Source: Candidatus Thiodictyon syntrophicum (GTDB lineage: Bacteria > Pseudomonadota > Gammaproteobacteria > Chromatiales > Chromatiaceae). Taken from it: 64,000 bases of DNA. Of the stretch, positions 34,339 through 44,800 are shown piece after piece. The notes under the pieces are model-generated. The model was not told the DNA's origin. It did not search any database and worked only from the letters and a program-made list of their open reading frames with translations. The first letter of the stretch is position 1; every line of letters begins with the position of its first letter. The stretch lies in contig NZ_CP020372.1 in assembly GCF_002813775.1 (NCBI RefSeq), positions 186,001 to 250,000 on the forward strand, given 5' to 3'. A program made the translations under genes and the position numbers.

Positions 34339-34544
34339 GATGATGAACCTCGTGACGGTAGTTGGAATCCGAGGTGATAAGCGGGGACGGGCGATGCGTG
34401 CGCCCGGCCCGCCGGGACGGCAGGCCGGCGACGCTGGTCGCGGCAGACAGGGGTTGGAGCGCAAGGCGGTCTGCCGGCGGGCCGCAATGGCCCAATCGGC
34501 AACCTGATCAGCTCGGGCCCGCACCCCGGGGCTCACACCAGTTC

Positions 34545-34750
34545 ACGCCCTGGGCCGGTCTTCTGGCTCACCCTCATCCGGGGTTGCGCCGCCTTCCCGC
34601 GCGTGAGGCGCGCAGTGGCGTGTGGCGATCCCGTCAGGCTTACAGCAGCGGGGGCTGCGCCGGAGTACACGGCCGCGCAAGCGCGCCCGCGGTCACCGGA
34701 CTTCCCGTTTCACCCCGCGGCACGGTCGCACCGCGGGGCACCCAAAGTGA
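34545..34750 (-). promoter_or_regulatory. Cobalamin riboswitch controlling the cob operon
   Basis: On the minus strand the order of conserved parts is complete: GGGTGCC, TGAAACGGGAAGTCCGGTG, GCGCAGCCCCCGCTGCTGTA, AGCC...GCCACTG, GGGAAGGCG, GGATGAGGGTGAGCCAGAAG and ACCGGCCC (the B12 box). It lies about 310 nt upstream of cobM and points toward it. Adenosylcobalamin binding normally represses the downstream genes. Confidence 0.95.
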
Positions 34751-35205
34751 GACGGTAGGATAAGCCAGGCATGGCGGCGGGGGCAAGCGAGCGACTCAAC
34801 TTAGAAATCAATGGTGCTGGATGACGCCGCGACGCGGACACACCGCGGCCCGATTCCCCCTAGATCCCCGTGCATCGACCCTCCCCACGGGTTACCGTGA
34901 AAGTCCGGCGGGAACCCTGTGGGAGCGGCTTCAGCCGCGACGAGCCGCGCAGGGAACGCGGCATCGGAGTTCGCCGCGGCGCCGCATCGCGCCCGGAGGC
35001 CGCTCCCACAAGCAACTGCCATGTTCCGGGGTGTCGACCCCCCTTCATGGCCGTTAGCCAAACTGTGCCCGGAATTGCCCGGATCAGGATTCGGCTTCCA
35101 GATCCCGGATGCAGGGCACAGATGCGCAAGCGGCCGGTGGCGCATCGGCGCCGCCCGCGCAAGCTGTCAGTGCCGGCGTCAGAGCAAACAACGAAACGTG
35201 AAACT
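34751..35205. repeat. Gene-free region with a TGTGGGAGCGGCTTCAGCCGCGAC repeat
   Basis: TGTGGGAGCGGCTTCAGCCG at about 34918 and GGAGGCCGCTCCCACAAGCA at about 35005 form a wide inverted repeat; related sequence occurs at 9128, 9276 and inside cbiET (28921). The cob operon promoter should lie at the left end, just above 34750. No gene supported. Confidence 0.75.
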
Positions 35206-36021
35206 TCATGCGTATGCTACCGGACGAGTGGGGGCCCGACTGCTGACGCTTGGGACTCTTAGCGCGAGCAGCGTGCCATCCCAAAGTTGGTGGCGAGCAG
35301 AGAGTGCTTCGCGCGCCGCCGCGCGTGCGCTCAGCAGCGCATCCGACTGCTCACCCGCAATTGCGCTGAGCAATCTGGCGGCCGCTGGACCATGCGCCTC
35401 GGCATCCAGTTGAATGTGTCTGCGCAGATAGTAGACGAACCTCGGCGCTGATTCGGCCGACAAGCCCCAGTGATCCAGCAGCCCTTGAAACATCTCAGGA
35501 ATGATGCTCTCGCGACCGTAGAAGAAGCTCGCCATGGTCTGCAACGTGGAACCGTTGATGGCAGTGTTCAGAGTGCTGCGTACAAAATCGCGCGCGACCG
35601 CAGGTATAGCAGGTGACTCCAACGCCTGGCTCCAATGCACGCCGCGTTGCTGTGCAGCAATGAACTGGCTGAACGGCGCGGTGTCGGCGCCAACTTCGGC
35701 CATCGCGCCCAGATAGAGGTCCAGATGGCTGGCTGCCTCGCCGTCGGGGCCGACATCGCTTTCCTCCGCGAGGATAATCTCGTTGATGAGCCTCGCGGCC
35801 TCCGCGTTCGTGGGCGGCAGCCACGGCAACGACAGCGCGGTCAGATCGCGTTGCAGGCGTTTCGCCAGCGACATGAAATCCCAGACTGCGAATACATGCA
35901 CTTGCATGAATTGCCGCAGATCAGCCGGTTCGCGAATGGCCGCGAACAGCGGGTGACGTTGCAGTCCGGCGCGCAGGGCATGCAACTCGCTGTCGAGGAC
36001 GGGATCCTGCAAGTTTATCAT
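35206..36021 (-). CDS. DUF3050 family protein (haem-oxygenase-like helical fold)
   Basis: 271 aa from ATG 36021 (MINLQDPVLDSELHALRAGL); the frame opens 15 codons earlier without a better start. HPLFAAIREPADLRQFMQVHVFAVWDFMSLAKRLQRDLT and ARLINEIILAEESDVGPDG, then FFYGRESIIPEMF and the YYLRRHIQLDAEAHGP segment, are DUF3050 signatures. Conserved His and Glu residues (HVFAVWDF, EESD, HIxLDxxxHG) resemble a di-iron oxidase site of the haem-oxygenase-like superfamily. Substrate unknown. No same-strand partner. Confidence 0.87.
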   Translation of the reverse strand: MINLQDPVLDSELHALRAGLQRHPLFAAIREPADLRQFMQVHVFAVWDFMSLAKRLQRDLTALSLPWLPPTNAEAARLINEIILAEESDVGPDGEAASHLDLYLGAMAEVGADTAPFSQFIAAQQRGVHWSQALESPAIPAVARDFVRSTLNTAINGSTLQTMASFFYGRESIIPEMFQGLLDHWGLSAESAPRFVYYLRRHIQLDAEAHGPAAARLLSAIAGEQSDALLSARAAAREALSARHQLWDGTLLALRVPSVSSRAPTRPVAYA

Positions 36022-36137
36022 TTCAGGCTTCTTGTTTCTGACGTCGATGACGGATAGGCAATTCAATCACGCGAGACCGGATGGGCCCACTGATCATAGC
36101 CGCGCTAACGACACCGGGCAAGGGGGTTTGCGGCCGA

Positions 36138-36828
36138 TCAGTCCAGGACCAGACTGACCACCCCATCCGCCAGCTTGGGCTCGAACCAGGTGCATTTGGG
36201 CGGCATGACGGCACCCGCCTCGGCCAGGGCCAGCAGGTCGGCAAGTGCAGTCGGGTAGAGCGAGAACCCCAGGCGCCAAGCCCCGCCGTCCACCTGCTGC
36301 ATGAGCCCGGGGAGACCCCGGATGCCGCCGACGAAACCGATCCGGGGGTCCTGGCGGGGGTCCGCAATGCCGAGCAGCGGGGCGAGCACCTGGTCCTGGA
36401 GCAGCCGCACGTCCAGGCGTGCTGCCGGGTCCAGCCGCAGTTCGGCCGACCGGGTGCGATCGGGATTCAGGGTCAGCCGGTACCAGGCGCGGTCCAGGTA
36501 GAGACCGAACTCGCCGCGCCGGCCGGGCATGACGGGCGCGGCACTCGGCACCAGCGCGCCACACTCCCCGAGCCGGTGCAGGAAGGTCGCGGCGTCGCGG
36601 CCGTGGAGGTCGCGCACCAACCGGTTGACGGCCAGCACCCGCGGCTGATCGGCCGGGAAGCTGACCGCCAGGAAGCGGTTGTACGCCTCGGCCCCGGTGT
36701 GGTCTTGGTTGGCCGCCTGGCGGGTCGCGCCGATGCGCGCCGCGGCGGCGGTGCGGTGGTGACCGTTGGCGATAGAGAGCCGCCGCTGGGCCTCGAAACC
36801 GGCCGTGAGTCGTTCGATTGCCGCGCGG
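36138..36828 (-). pseudogene. Truncated duplicate of the DUF1015 gene at 61450-62739
   Basis: The frame ending at 36138 reads AIERLTAGFEAQRRL...ANGHHRTAAAARIGA, then LAVNRLVRDLHGRDAATFLH, and ends PKLADGVVSLVLD. This is the C-terminal 230 residues of the protein encoded at 61450-62739 with about 95% identical nucleotides by eye. The N-terminal 200 residues are missing; the homology stops near 36828 where an unrelated fragment begins. An internal ATG (36638) could start a 166-aa piece. Confidence 0.9.
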
Positions 36829-36837
36829 CCAGAGCCG

Positions 36838-37011
36838 CTCCAGCAGCAGGATCGCGCCGTCGGCCGCTCCCAGCGGGTCCTGCCGGCTGACCGCCTTGAT
36901 CTCCACCACCGCCTCCTTCAGGCGTTGGGCGGCCCGACTGGAACCGCGCCATCTGAACCCGCGGGCGCGAAGCCGCGGGCGAAAGGCCCAAGGGTAACTG
37001 GGCCGCTTCAT
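36838..37011 (-). pseudogene. N-terminal fragment of a conserved hypothetical gene
   Basis: An ATG at 37011 opens MKRPSYPWAFRPRLRARGFR, then RLKEAVVEIKAVSRQDPLGA and ADGAILLLERLWP, after which the frame enters the DUF1015 fragment in the wrong frame. The helical part looks like the start of a larger gammaproteobacterial hypothetical protein, but I cannot name it. It is joined end to end with the DUF1015 remnant, so this locus is a scar of two broken genes. Confidence 0.5.
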
Positions 37012-37210
37012 GTGGTCAGGGTGCCGATGACGACGACCGTCGGCAGACGCTCGTCCGGTTCGCGGCGGTTCTGCGCGACCGCGCGCGGCCGGTCGATGAT
37101 AGTCTGGCAAGCGGTTGGAAATCGTGTTCATGCTCAACAAGGATGGTAGGTGGGCTTCCCGGGTTTTTCTGTTCCGTCGCGCCTGAGACCCCTGAAGCGA
37201 TCCCTTCCAG

Positions 37211-37227
37211 TGTCAGGAATTTTTACA
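37211..37227 (+). promoter_or_regulatory. Imperfect palindrome TGTCAGGAATTTTTACA, candidate activator site
   Basis: TGT-N11-ACA dyad about 65 nt upstream of the sigma-54-like element, a suitable distance for an enhancer-binding regulator. Inference from position and symmetry only. Confidence 0.35.
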
Positions 37228-37292
37228 TTCCGAGTCGTTTCGTAAGAAATGATTTATACGCAAACTTCTGAAATTACTTCATAATATGATTT

Positions 37293-37308
37293 TGGTTCGG
37301 ATATTGCC
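37293..37308 (+). promoter_or_regulatory. Sigma-54-type promoter for the PEP-CTERM gene
   Basis: TGGTTCGGATATTGCC matches TGGCACG-N4-TTGCW at TGG, CG and TTGC, with the strict 10-nt spacing between GG and GC. Predicted start about 12 nt downstream gives a leader of roughly 85 nt to the ATG at 37404. Sigma-54 control by PrsK/PrsR is known for PEP-CTERM genes in some proteobacteria. Confidence 0.6.
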
Positions 37309-37403
37309 TAAGAATTTTCGGATTCCAGTTGTTGGGATCTTGAAAGATAGAGAGGGGAGCGAAGCCTAGCTGTTTAAGGTCGTGGATCAATGGGGGAGAA
37401 GGC

Positions 37404-37991
37404 ATGCAAGACGGGAAATACGTACGCACTCTGGCGGCGGTGACGATGTTCGCATCGGTAGGTGCTTATGCAAGTTCTGTACCGATAGATCTCAATGATT
37501 TTCTGGCCGACCCAACGGTCGTCGTCTCGGGGGACGGATCCTCTGCGGCCTTCTCGGAAGATCCGGTTTTCGCAGTCGTTCTGCTGTCGAATGACCCCGG
37601 TCTGGGCGACCCGGTTGTGATCGTGCCGGGACCGGGCGTTTCGCTGGCGTTCGACTACGTTTTCAACGTGGGAGCCGGTGAGTCTGATGAATTTGGGGCC
37701 CTCCTGATCGACGCTGCGACAGGATCGAGCGCGGGGTTGGGTTATGAGTTTTTCGCGCAGGTCTCGGGTAGCGGGCTGGTGGAGATCAATATTTCCGCGC
37801 TCGTCGGCTCGACGCTGGGGCTGCGTTTTCAACTCACCAAGCTGTCTGGCGACAGCGCATTGGCTTCAACCGCGAACGTCTCGGACGTCAGGCTGGTGAC
37901 CCAGGAGGCGCCGGTCCCCGCCCCCGTCTTCCTGCTGGCAGCCGGTTTGCTCGGGTTAATCCAGATCAAGCGCACCAACCGCGGTCCTTGA
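37404..37991 (+). CDS. PEP-CTERM (VPxPA-type) exported surface protein
   Basis: 195 aa; ribosome site GGGGGAGAAGG immediately before ATG. N-terminal signal (TLAAVTMFASVGAYASSV), a low-complexity beta-rich body, then a C-terminal sorting signal: PVPAPVFLLAAGLLGLIQIKRTNR, that is a P-x-PA motif, a hydrophobic helix and a basic end. This is processed by exosortase in bacteria with EPS-linked sorting. No exosortase gene is in the window. It opens the surface-protein island on the plus strand and lies 170 nt before the PKD protein. Confidence 0.85.
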   Translation: MQDGKYVRTLAAVTMFASVGAYASSVPIDLNDFLADPTVVVSGDGSSAAFSEDPVFAVVLLSNDPGLGDPVVIVPGPGVSLAFDYVFNVGAGESDEFGALLIDAATGSSAGLGYEFFAQVSGSGLVEINISALVGSTLGLRFQLTKLSGDSALASTANVSDVRLVTQEAPVPAPVFLLAAGLLGLIQIKRTNRGP

Positions 37992-38161
37992 CAAAACCGA
38001 TTTTCTCACTATTCTTGCCCGTGTTAAGGGTGCTGGATGTCCTTAGATGATCGCGGACAGTGGCCAAAGCCTGTGGTAGGCAAGTTTTCTGTAGCGGTTT
38101 CGGGGCCTGTCGATTGCTGGCTATTTTGTTCGCGTCCGGCGAGCAGAACCGGGGGGTAAAT

Positions 38162-41100
38162 ATGGGAAGGGGTGTCTGGGCCGCATGCCTGCTAATCCTC
38201 GCCTTTTTGGCGACGCCCACCTTTTCCCTGCACGCCGCAGATATCGGTCTCGCCGATCTCCAGATGATCCAGCCAAGCGACATGCGCGCCGCGTTTTTGC
38301 GTGCACGAACGGATCGCCGCACGGGGGATACCACGATGGCGGCGCAGCTGACCAACCTCACCGCATCGACAATCACCGGCCCCCTCTACTTGGTGATCAC
38401 GCGGATAGACTCTCCCGCGGTCGTCATGAAAGGCGCGGACGGGGTCACCAGGGAAGGCAGTCCTTACTATCTGATACCCGGCCCCTGCGGCCCCGGTCAA
38501 ACGGTCTCCAAGGATGTGGTCTTCGCCCCCACCAGCGGTACCCGTCTGCTCCGCTTTAACGTCTACCCCGACCTGTACCGGCTGGCCCCTGCCAACCAAA
38601 GGCCCGTGGCCCAGGCTGGGCCAGATCAGCAGGCGCGGGTCGGCACCCCCACTGCACTGGACGGCACGGATAGCTACGACCCCGACGGCGACCCCATCAC
38701 CTTGACCTGGAGTCTCCTGGAAACGCCGAGTGGCAGCACGGCTGTCCTTGACGACAACACCCTTCCCAATCCCCGTTTCACGCCCGACCTACCCGGCGCG
38801 TATCGGTTTTCGCTGACGGTTGCGGATGGTTTCCTGTTCAGCCAGCCCGACGAAACCGTTGTGACGGCGGCCGCAACGATGGCGCCTCCGAACGCCAACG
38901 CGGGGCGCGACCAATGGGTCAGCCTTGGTGAGACGGTCCAGTTGGACGGAGCGGGCAGCCGCGAGCCGAACGACCTGCCGCTGACGTTCGCCTGGACCTT
39001 CTCGGCAATCCCCTCCGGCAGTCTGCTGACCACCAGCGATATTGTCTCCGCGACCAATGCACAGGCCCACTTCGTCCCGGATGTCACGGGGCTCTACGGC
39101 CTCGCCCTGACGGTCGGCAACGGCCTACTTAACGCCGGCGACGGCATGCTGGTCGATGTCCGACAGGCCAATGTGCCGCCGACCGCGGTCGCGGGTCCCG
39201 ATACCGCCGTCAAGCTTGGCGACGCCGCGACTCTCGATGGCAGTGCCAGCCGTGACCCGGACCACGCGCCGGCCGCGCTCACCCATCGCTGGAGGCTGGT
39301 CGCGCGGCCATCCGCAAGTGCCATCGGCTCGCAGGACATCGTGGACGCCGATCGTGCAGTCGCGCGCGTCACCCCGGACGTCGAGGGCATCTATGTCGCG
39401 CGCATCGAGGTCGACGATGGTCAGTCTCAGGATGGGGACAATACCGCGGTTATTGCGGACGACACGCCACCGACGGTTACGATCTCCTATCCGGGCGAGG
39501 GAGCCGTCCTGGCGTCCAGACGGCCAACGATCACGGTCGCCTTCAGTGATGACGGTGCCGGAGTCGATAAAGACAGTTTCCAACTCTTGGTGAACGGGGC
39601 CGATGTCACCAGCGCCGCGAGCGTCAACGAGGGCAGCGCCGGCTACACCCCCGTGGTCGACCTGCCCGGCGGTGCGAACGAGGTGACTGCCCGCGTCGCC
39701 GATCGCACGGGTAACCTGGGCCAGGCGAGCCATCGCTTCAGCATTACCGTATTCCGCGCCATCGCCGATTGCGGTCCGACGCTGGGGACGGCACCGCACA
39801 CGGTGACCTACCGCAGCCGCGGTCAGTTCACCGGCGGCAGTATCGTGCGCTATCGCTGGGACCGCGACGGCAATGGGACCTACGACACCAGCGACTCGGT
39901 GCCCGCTGACTACACCTGGATCTTCAACAGCCCCGGCACCTATAACGCCGTGCTCGAGGTCCAGAACAACCTCGGTGCCGTGGCCACGGAGAGGTGCGCC
40001 GTGACGGTACAACGGCAAGGACCCACGGCGAGCGCGTCCGCGACACCCTCCAACGGACCCGTACCCCTTGCGGTTACCCTCACCTGCGCGGGGCAGAGCC
40101 AGAATGGTTCCATTACGCGCTGGGAGTGGGACTACGAGGGCGATGGCGTCTACGACTATACGTCGACCACCAGCGGAACTGTCTCGCATACCTATGCGAC
40201 GGTCGGCGATTTCTCGGCCCGTTGCCGCGTCACCGATACGGCTGGCCTGATCGGGGTTTCGGGCGTCATCAATACGACCGTGCGCCCCCGTCCGCAGGGC
40301 TCTCCTACCGTGACGGCGACCGCCAGCCGCATCAGCGGTATTGCCCCGGTCGCCGTAACCCTCGGCGGCACCGTGGTGGGCGGCGGTCCCATCCGACTGT
40401 ACGAATGGGACTTCGAGGGCGACGGCATCGTCGATTACTCCTCACCGACCACCGCGACGGTCAGCCGCACCTACCAAGCCGGCGGGGTCTTCGGCCCGAC
40501 CCTGCGCGTGACGGACGATGTGGGTCAGACCAGTGCCGACAGCATTGCCATCGAGGTCGATGTCACCGCCGGCCTCAGTATTCCCACTGACACCTTCCTT
40601 CCCGACAGCGGCGGGACGGCAACGGTGCGCACCACGCTGTCGGGCACGGTTCCGGTGCGGATCGTCATTCGCGACGGCGCCGGCACGACCGTGCGTAGCC
40701 TGATCAACGGGTCGCGCGTCGCCGGCACCTACAACGACAGTTGGGACGGCCGCAACGACTCCGGCACGCTGTTACCGGACGGCAACTACTACGCGGTACT
40801 GCAATACGACATCGGTGCCACGACCAAGCAGGTCGATCTCACCGCGACCACCGGCGGGACGCGCTACAACCCAACCCGCAACAACGTCGGCGGCACCTTC
40901 TCGCCGTTCGCCAACGATCCCCTGGATATCGTCTTTACCGTGCCGAGCAGTCAGGGTGCCTCCGAGATACTCGCCTTTGTCGGCCTGTACAATACCGATA
41001 CCCGGCTCGTGACCTTACTCGATCGCAAGCCCTTCGGGGTGGGGACTCACACCATCTATTGGGACGGCCTGCTGCCCAACGGGTCACGGGCGGTCGCGCC

Positions 41101-41494
41101 CCCCGGGGACAGCTTCCTGTTCGGCATCTGGGGCTATCGGCTGCCGGACAATGCGATCTATCTCGCCTCGGCCCCGATCATCTCCAGTTTCTCGGTCCAG
41201 CCCACCCGATACAGCCCGGCCCGCGACGGCAGTCGGCCGCTCCAGGTCCGCTTCGATCTGAGCAAGGCCGCCGACCTGGACCTGTCCGTGACCAATCTCG
41301 CGACCGGCGGCGTGGTGTTCAACGGACGCTTCCGGGGCTTCACGGCCGGCGCCGGCAAGGTCTTGAGCTGGGATGGGCGCAACAGCAGCGGACTCCTCCC
41401 GGACAAGGGTGAGTACCGTCTCGCGCTCACCGCCATCGACGGCTCCGGCAGTACCTCCTTGACCCGTTACCTGCTGATCCGGGTGTTCTACTGA
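38162..41494 (+). CDS. Large secreted multi-domain protein with PKD/Ig-like and FlgD-like domains
   Basis: 1110 aa from ATG 38162, after GGGGGG; the longer frame from 38060 lacks a signal. Signal peptide about 1-26 (LLILAFLATPTFSLHAADIG). After a 120-residue unique domain come three PKD-type repeats (starting RPVAQAGPDQQARVGTPTAL, PNANAGRDQWVSLGETVQL, PTAVAGPDTAVKLGDAATL), an Ig-like domain (PPTVTISYPGEGAVL), three further PKD repeats with WDRDGNGTYD / WDYEGDGVYD / WDFEGDGIVD cores, then two or three FlgD-like Ig domains (YNDSWDGRNDSGTLLPDGNY, SWDGRNSSGLLPDKGEYRL). No anchor is seen. It overlaps the next gene by 1 nt and is probably an exported partner of the RHS protein. Confidence 0.88.
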   Translation: MGRGVWAACLLILAFLATPTFSLHAADIGLADLQMIQPSDMRAAFLRARTDRRTGDTTMAAQLTNLTASTITGPLYLVITRIDSPAVVMKGADGVTREGSPYYLIPGPCGPGQTVSKDVVFAPTSGTRLLRFNVYPDLYRLAPANQRPVAQAGPDQQARVGTPTALDGTDSYDPDGDPITLTWSLLETPSGSTAVLDDNTLPNPRFTPDLPGAYRFSLTVADGFLFSQPDETVVTAAATMAPPNANAGRDQWVSLGETVQLDGAGSREPNDLPLTFAWTFSAIPSGSLLTTSDIVSATNAQAHFVPDVTGLYGLALTVGNGLLNAGDGMLVDVRQANVPPTAVAGPDTAVKLGDAATLDGSASRDPDHAPAALTHRWRLVARPSASAIGSQDIVDADRAVARVTPDVEGIYVARIEVDDGQSQDGDNTAVIADDTPPTVTISYPGEGAVLASRRPTITVAFSDDGAGVDKDSFQLLVNGADVTSAASVNEGSAGYTPVVDLPGGANEVTARVADRTGNLGQASHRFSITVFRAIADCGPTLGTAPHTVTYRSRGQFTGGSIVRYRWDRDGNGTYDTSDSVPADYTWIFNSPGTYNAVLEVQNNLGAVATERCAVTVQRQGPTASASATPSNGPVPLAVTLTCAGQSQNGSITRWEWDYEGDGVYDYTSTTSGTVSHTYATVGDFSARCRVTDTAGLIGVSGVINTTVRPRPQGSPTVTATASRISGIAPVAVTLGGTVVGGGPIRLYEWDFEGDGIVDYSSPTTATVSRTYQAGGVFGPTLRVTDDVGQTSADSIAIEVDVTAGLSIPTDTFLPDSGGTATVRTTLSGTVPVRIVIRDGAGTTVRSLINGSRVAGTYNDSWDGRNDSGTLLPDGNYYAVLQYDIGATTKQVDLTATTGGTRYNPTRNNVGGTFSPFANDPLDIVFTVPSSQGASEILAFVGLYNTDTRLVTLLDRKPFGVGTHTIYWDGLLPNGSRAVAPPGDSFLFGIWGYRLPDNAIYLASAPIISSFSVQPTRYSPARDGSRPLQVRFDLSKAADLDLSVTNLATGGVVFNGRFRGFTAGAGKVLSWDGRNSSGLLPDKGEYRLALTAIDGSGSTSLTRYLLIRVFY

Positions 41495-41850
41495 TGAAGA
41501 CCAAGACGTTCGTCTGCGGTGCGTGCGGCGCACTGCCGCTCGCCATCCTGATCGCCAATCTCAGCGGGATCGGGAGCGCCGCGGCCGGGGAGTTGACCCT
41601 GACCCGCTATATCGATCTGAGCATCGCCCGCCTGGAGCTTTCCAAACAGGCATGGACCACCACCAAACAGCCGCCCAGCCGCGAAGCCATGGCGGCGCTG
41701 TTCGCCGGATTCGGCAGCGACGAGACCGACTATCTGGCCTACACCAGTGCCCACCGCGAGGCGATCGACGGCTACCTGTCCGCGCACCCGCAGGCGCGGC
41801 AACGCATCGACGCGCTGAGCGCCGCTATCGCCGGCGCCATTGCGGAATAG
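41494..41850 (+). CDS. Small exported protein between PKD/FlgD and RHS genes
   Basis: 118 aa. Signal peptide (ALPLAILIANLSGIGSAAAG) followed by a helical body (LTRYIDLSIARLELSKQAWT...REAMAALFAGFGSDETDYLAY...). The ATG overlaps the PKD gene stop (TGATG), and the RHS start follows after 20 nt, so the three form one operon. I do not recognise the family. A periplasmic adaptor or chaperone for the large proteins is possible but only a guess from position. Confidence 0.7.
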   Translation: MKTKTFVCGACGALPLAILIANLSGIGSAAAGELTLTRYIDLSIARLELSKQAWTTTKQPPSREAMAALFAGFGSDETDYLAYTSAHREAIDGYLSAHPQARQRIDALSAAIAGAIAE

Positions 41851-41870
41851 AGACCAGGGAGATCCCGATC

Positions 41871-44800
41871 ATGAGGACCCGCGGCATTTTTCTGCACCTG
41901 ATGGCGGCGCTCGTGCTGGGCCTGTTGGCCGCCGCGCCCGCGGTTGCCTTCCACTTCCCCTGGGACCAGGGGCACGACACCTTTCAACCCAATCCCCCCG
42001 ACGACAGCCAGAAGCCTGACTGCCCCGACGAGGACAACCGCTGCGAAACCGGCCACCCGGTGGATATCGGGGCCGGGGACAAGGTGCAGCGTTCGATCGA
42101 TTTCACCGTCCCCGGCTTCGGGCCGACGCTGGCGCTGATCCGTGCCTATCACTCCCAAGACCTCGCCGACGGTCCCTTCGGCCAGGGCTGGCACACCAAC
42201 CTGACCACGCGGCTGATCCTGGTCACGGACGGCACGACCGAAACCGCGATCGTGGTGCAGGGCGACGGCAAGCGCAAACGCTTTGAACACCAGGGCGACG
42301 GGGTCTGGGCGACGGCTCCCGGTACCTATCAGACCCTGAGCGTGGCCGCGGACGGCAACGCCCAACTGCGCGACAAGGACGGCACGATCCACGCCTTCGA
42401 TCGCACCGGCCGGCTCACCCGCATCCAGGACCGCAACGGCAACGCGCTGACGCTGGCCTATGACGCGGCCGGTTTGATCGCCGCGGCCACCGCGGCCGAC
42501 GCTCGGGCGCTGACCTTTACCAAGGGTGCCGACGGGCGCATCGCCAGTGTCGCCGATCCCCTGGGGCGTGTCTTTCGCTACACCTACGATGCCGGCGGGT
42601 ACCTGACCCGCGCCACCGACCCCGCGGGCGGGGAGACCCGCTACACCTATACCGGCGGGAACCTCAGCACCGTCGTCGATGCCCGCGGCAACACCGCCAT
42701 CAGTCTCACCTACGACACCCAGGACCGCGTGACCCGCGAGGTTCTCGCCGATGGCGCCGCCGACCAGTTCACCTACCTGAGCGCCACCCAGACCCGCGTC
42801 ACCAACCCGCGCAATTTCCAGACGCTCTATACCTTCAATGCCACCGGCCAGCCCACCGAGATCCGCGACCCGCTCGCCCGTACCGCCCGCTCGACCTGGG
42901 ACGCCAATTACAACCGCCTGAGCCGCACCGACGGTAACGGCCATACCACCACCTACACCTACGACGCCCAAGGCAACCTGCTCACCGAGACCGATGCGCT
43001 CAATCAGGTCACCACCTACAGCTACGAATCGACCTATGGCCAGGTGACCAGCCAGACGGACGCCGCGGGCCACGTCACCCGCTTCGAGTACGACAGCCGC
43101 GGCAACCTGACCAGGATCGTCGATGCCCAGGGCAGACAGGCCGTCCTGACCTACGACGCACGCGGCCGGCTCAAGTCCGCCACCGACCCGCGCGGCAATG
43201 CCACCGCCTATGGCTACGATACCGGCGGCAACCTCGCGAGCGTCACCGACGCGCTCGGCAACGCCGCCACCATGACCTATGACGCGGTGGGCAATCTGAC
43301 CGGCATCACCGACGCCGAGGGCCGCGCCACCCGCTTCGAGTACGACACCCTCAACCGCCGCACCAAGATCGTCGATGCCTTGGGCGGCGAGACCGCCTTC
43401 GCCTATGACCCCAACGGCAACATCACCGCCGTCACCGATGCGCGGGGCGCGGTCACGACCTATGCCTATGACAGCCGCAACCGGCTGATCACCACCACCA
43501 ATGCGCTGGCCCAGGTAGAGCGGCGGACCTATGATCTCAATAGCAACCCGGCCACGCGCGTCGATATGGCGGGCAACACCACGACCTACGCCTACGACGG
43601 CGCCGATCAACTCACCACCGAGACCCTGCCCGGCTCGGCGGTATACCGCTACGAGTACGACAACGCCGGCAACCAGACCGCGGTCACCGACCCCAGCGGC
43701 GTGCGGCTCGTGCGCACCTATGATGCGATCGATCGCCTGAGCGCCCGGACCGACGCCGCCAATGCGCGGGAGACCTACGGCTATGACCGGCTCGGCAATC
43801 GCACCCGCACCGAGCGCAAGGACAGTGCCAACCAAGTCTTTTACACCGAGACCCTCGCCTACGACGCCCTGTCCCAGGCGATCCAGGTGGTCGCCGGCAT
43901 GGGCCAAAGCACCGACCTCGATTACGACGCCAACGGCAACCTGACCACCATCGCCGACCCGCTCGGCCGCACCTCGACCCGCGCCCATGACGCGTTGGAC
44001 CGCATTGCCGAACTCACCGATGCCGCTGCCGGCGTCACCCGCTACGCCTACGACCGGGTCGGCAACCTCACCGGTGTCACCGATCCCAAGGGCCTGGTCA
44101 CCGCCTACAGCTACGACGCCCTGGACCGTCAGACCCGGCTCGACAGCCCCGATACCGGCGTCACCAACGCCGAGTATGACCCCGCCGGCAACCTCGTCGC
44201 CCAAACCGACAGCCGCGGCGTCGCCGTCACCCACGCCTATGACGCCGCGGATCGCCGCACCGCCACCGACTTCCCATCCCCCGGCGAGGATCGGACCTAC
44301 CTCTACGACCAGGGCACCAACGGACCCGGCCGCCTGACCGGCTACGACGACCCGAGCGGACAGACCCGCTTCACCTACGACGCCCGCGGCAATGTACTCA
44401 CCGAAAGCCGTGCCGTCCAAGGCCGGACCTACGCGCTGGGCTACACCTACAACGGCGCCGATCGCCTGACCACCCTGACCTATCCGAGCGGTCTCGCCGT
44501 CACCTACACCTACGACGCGCAGGGCCGGGTGCGCAGCATCAGTGCCGACGGTCAGCCGGTGTTGAGCAACATCGCCTACCTGCCCTTCGGCCCCGCCAGC
44601 ACCTGGACCGACGGCTCGGGGCTCGCCCATACCGAGACCTTCGATACCGACTACCGCCCGACCGCCATCACCGTCGGCACCGTCCAGGACCTCGCCTACG
44701 GTTACGACGCGGCGGACAACATCACCGACTGGACCGACGCCCTCGACGCCGCCCGGACCCAGCGCTTCGACTACGACGCCTTGGACCGCCTGACCGATGC

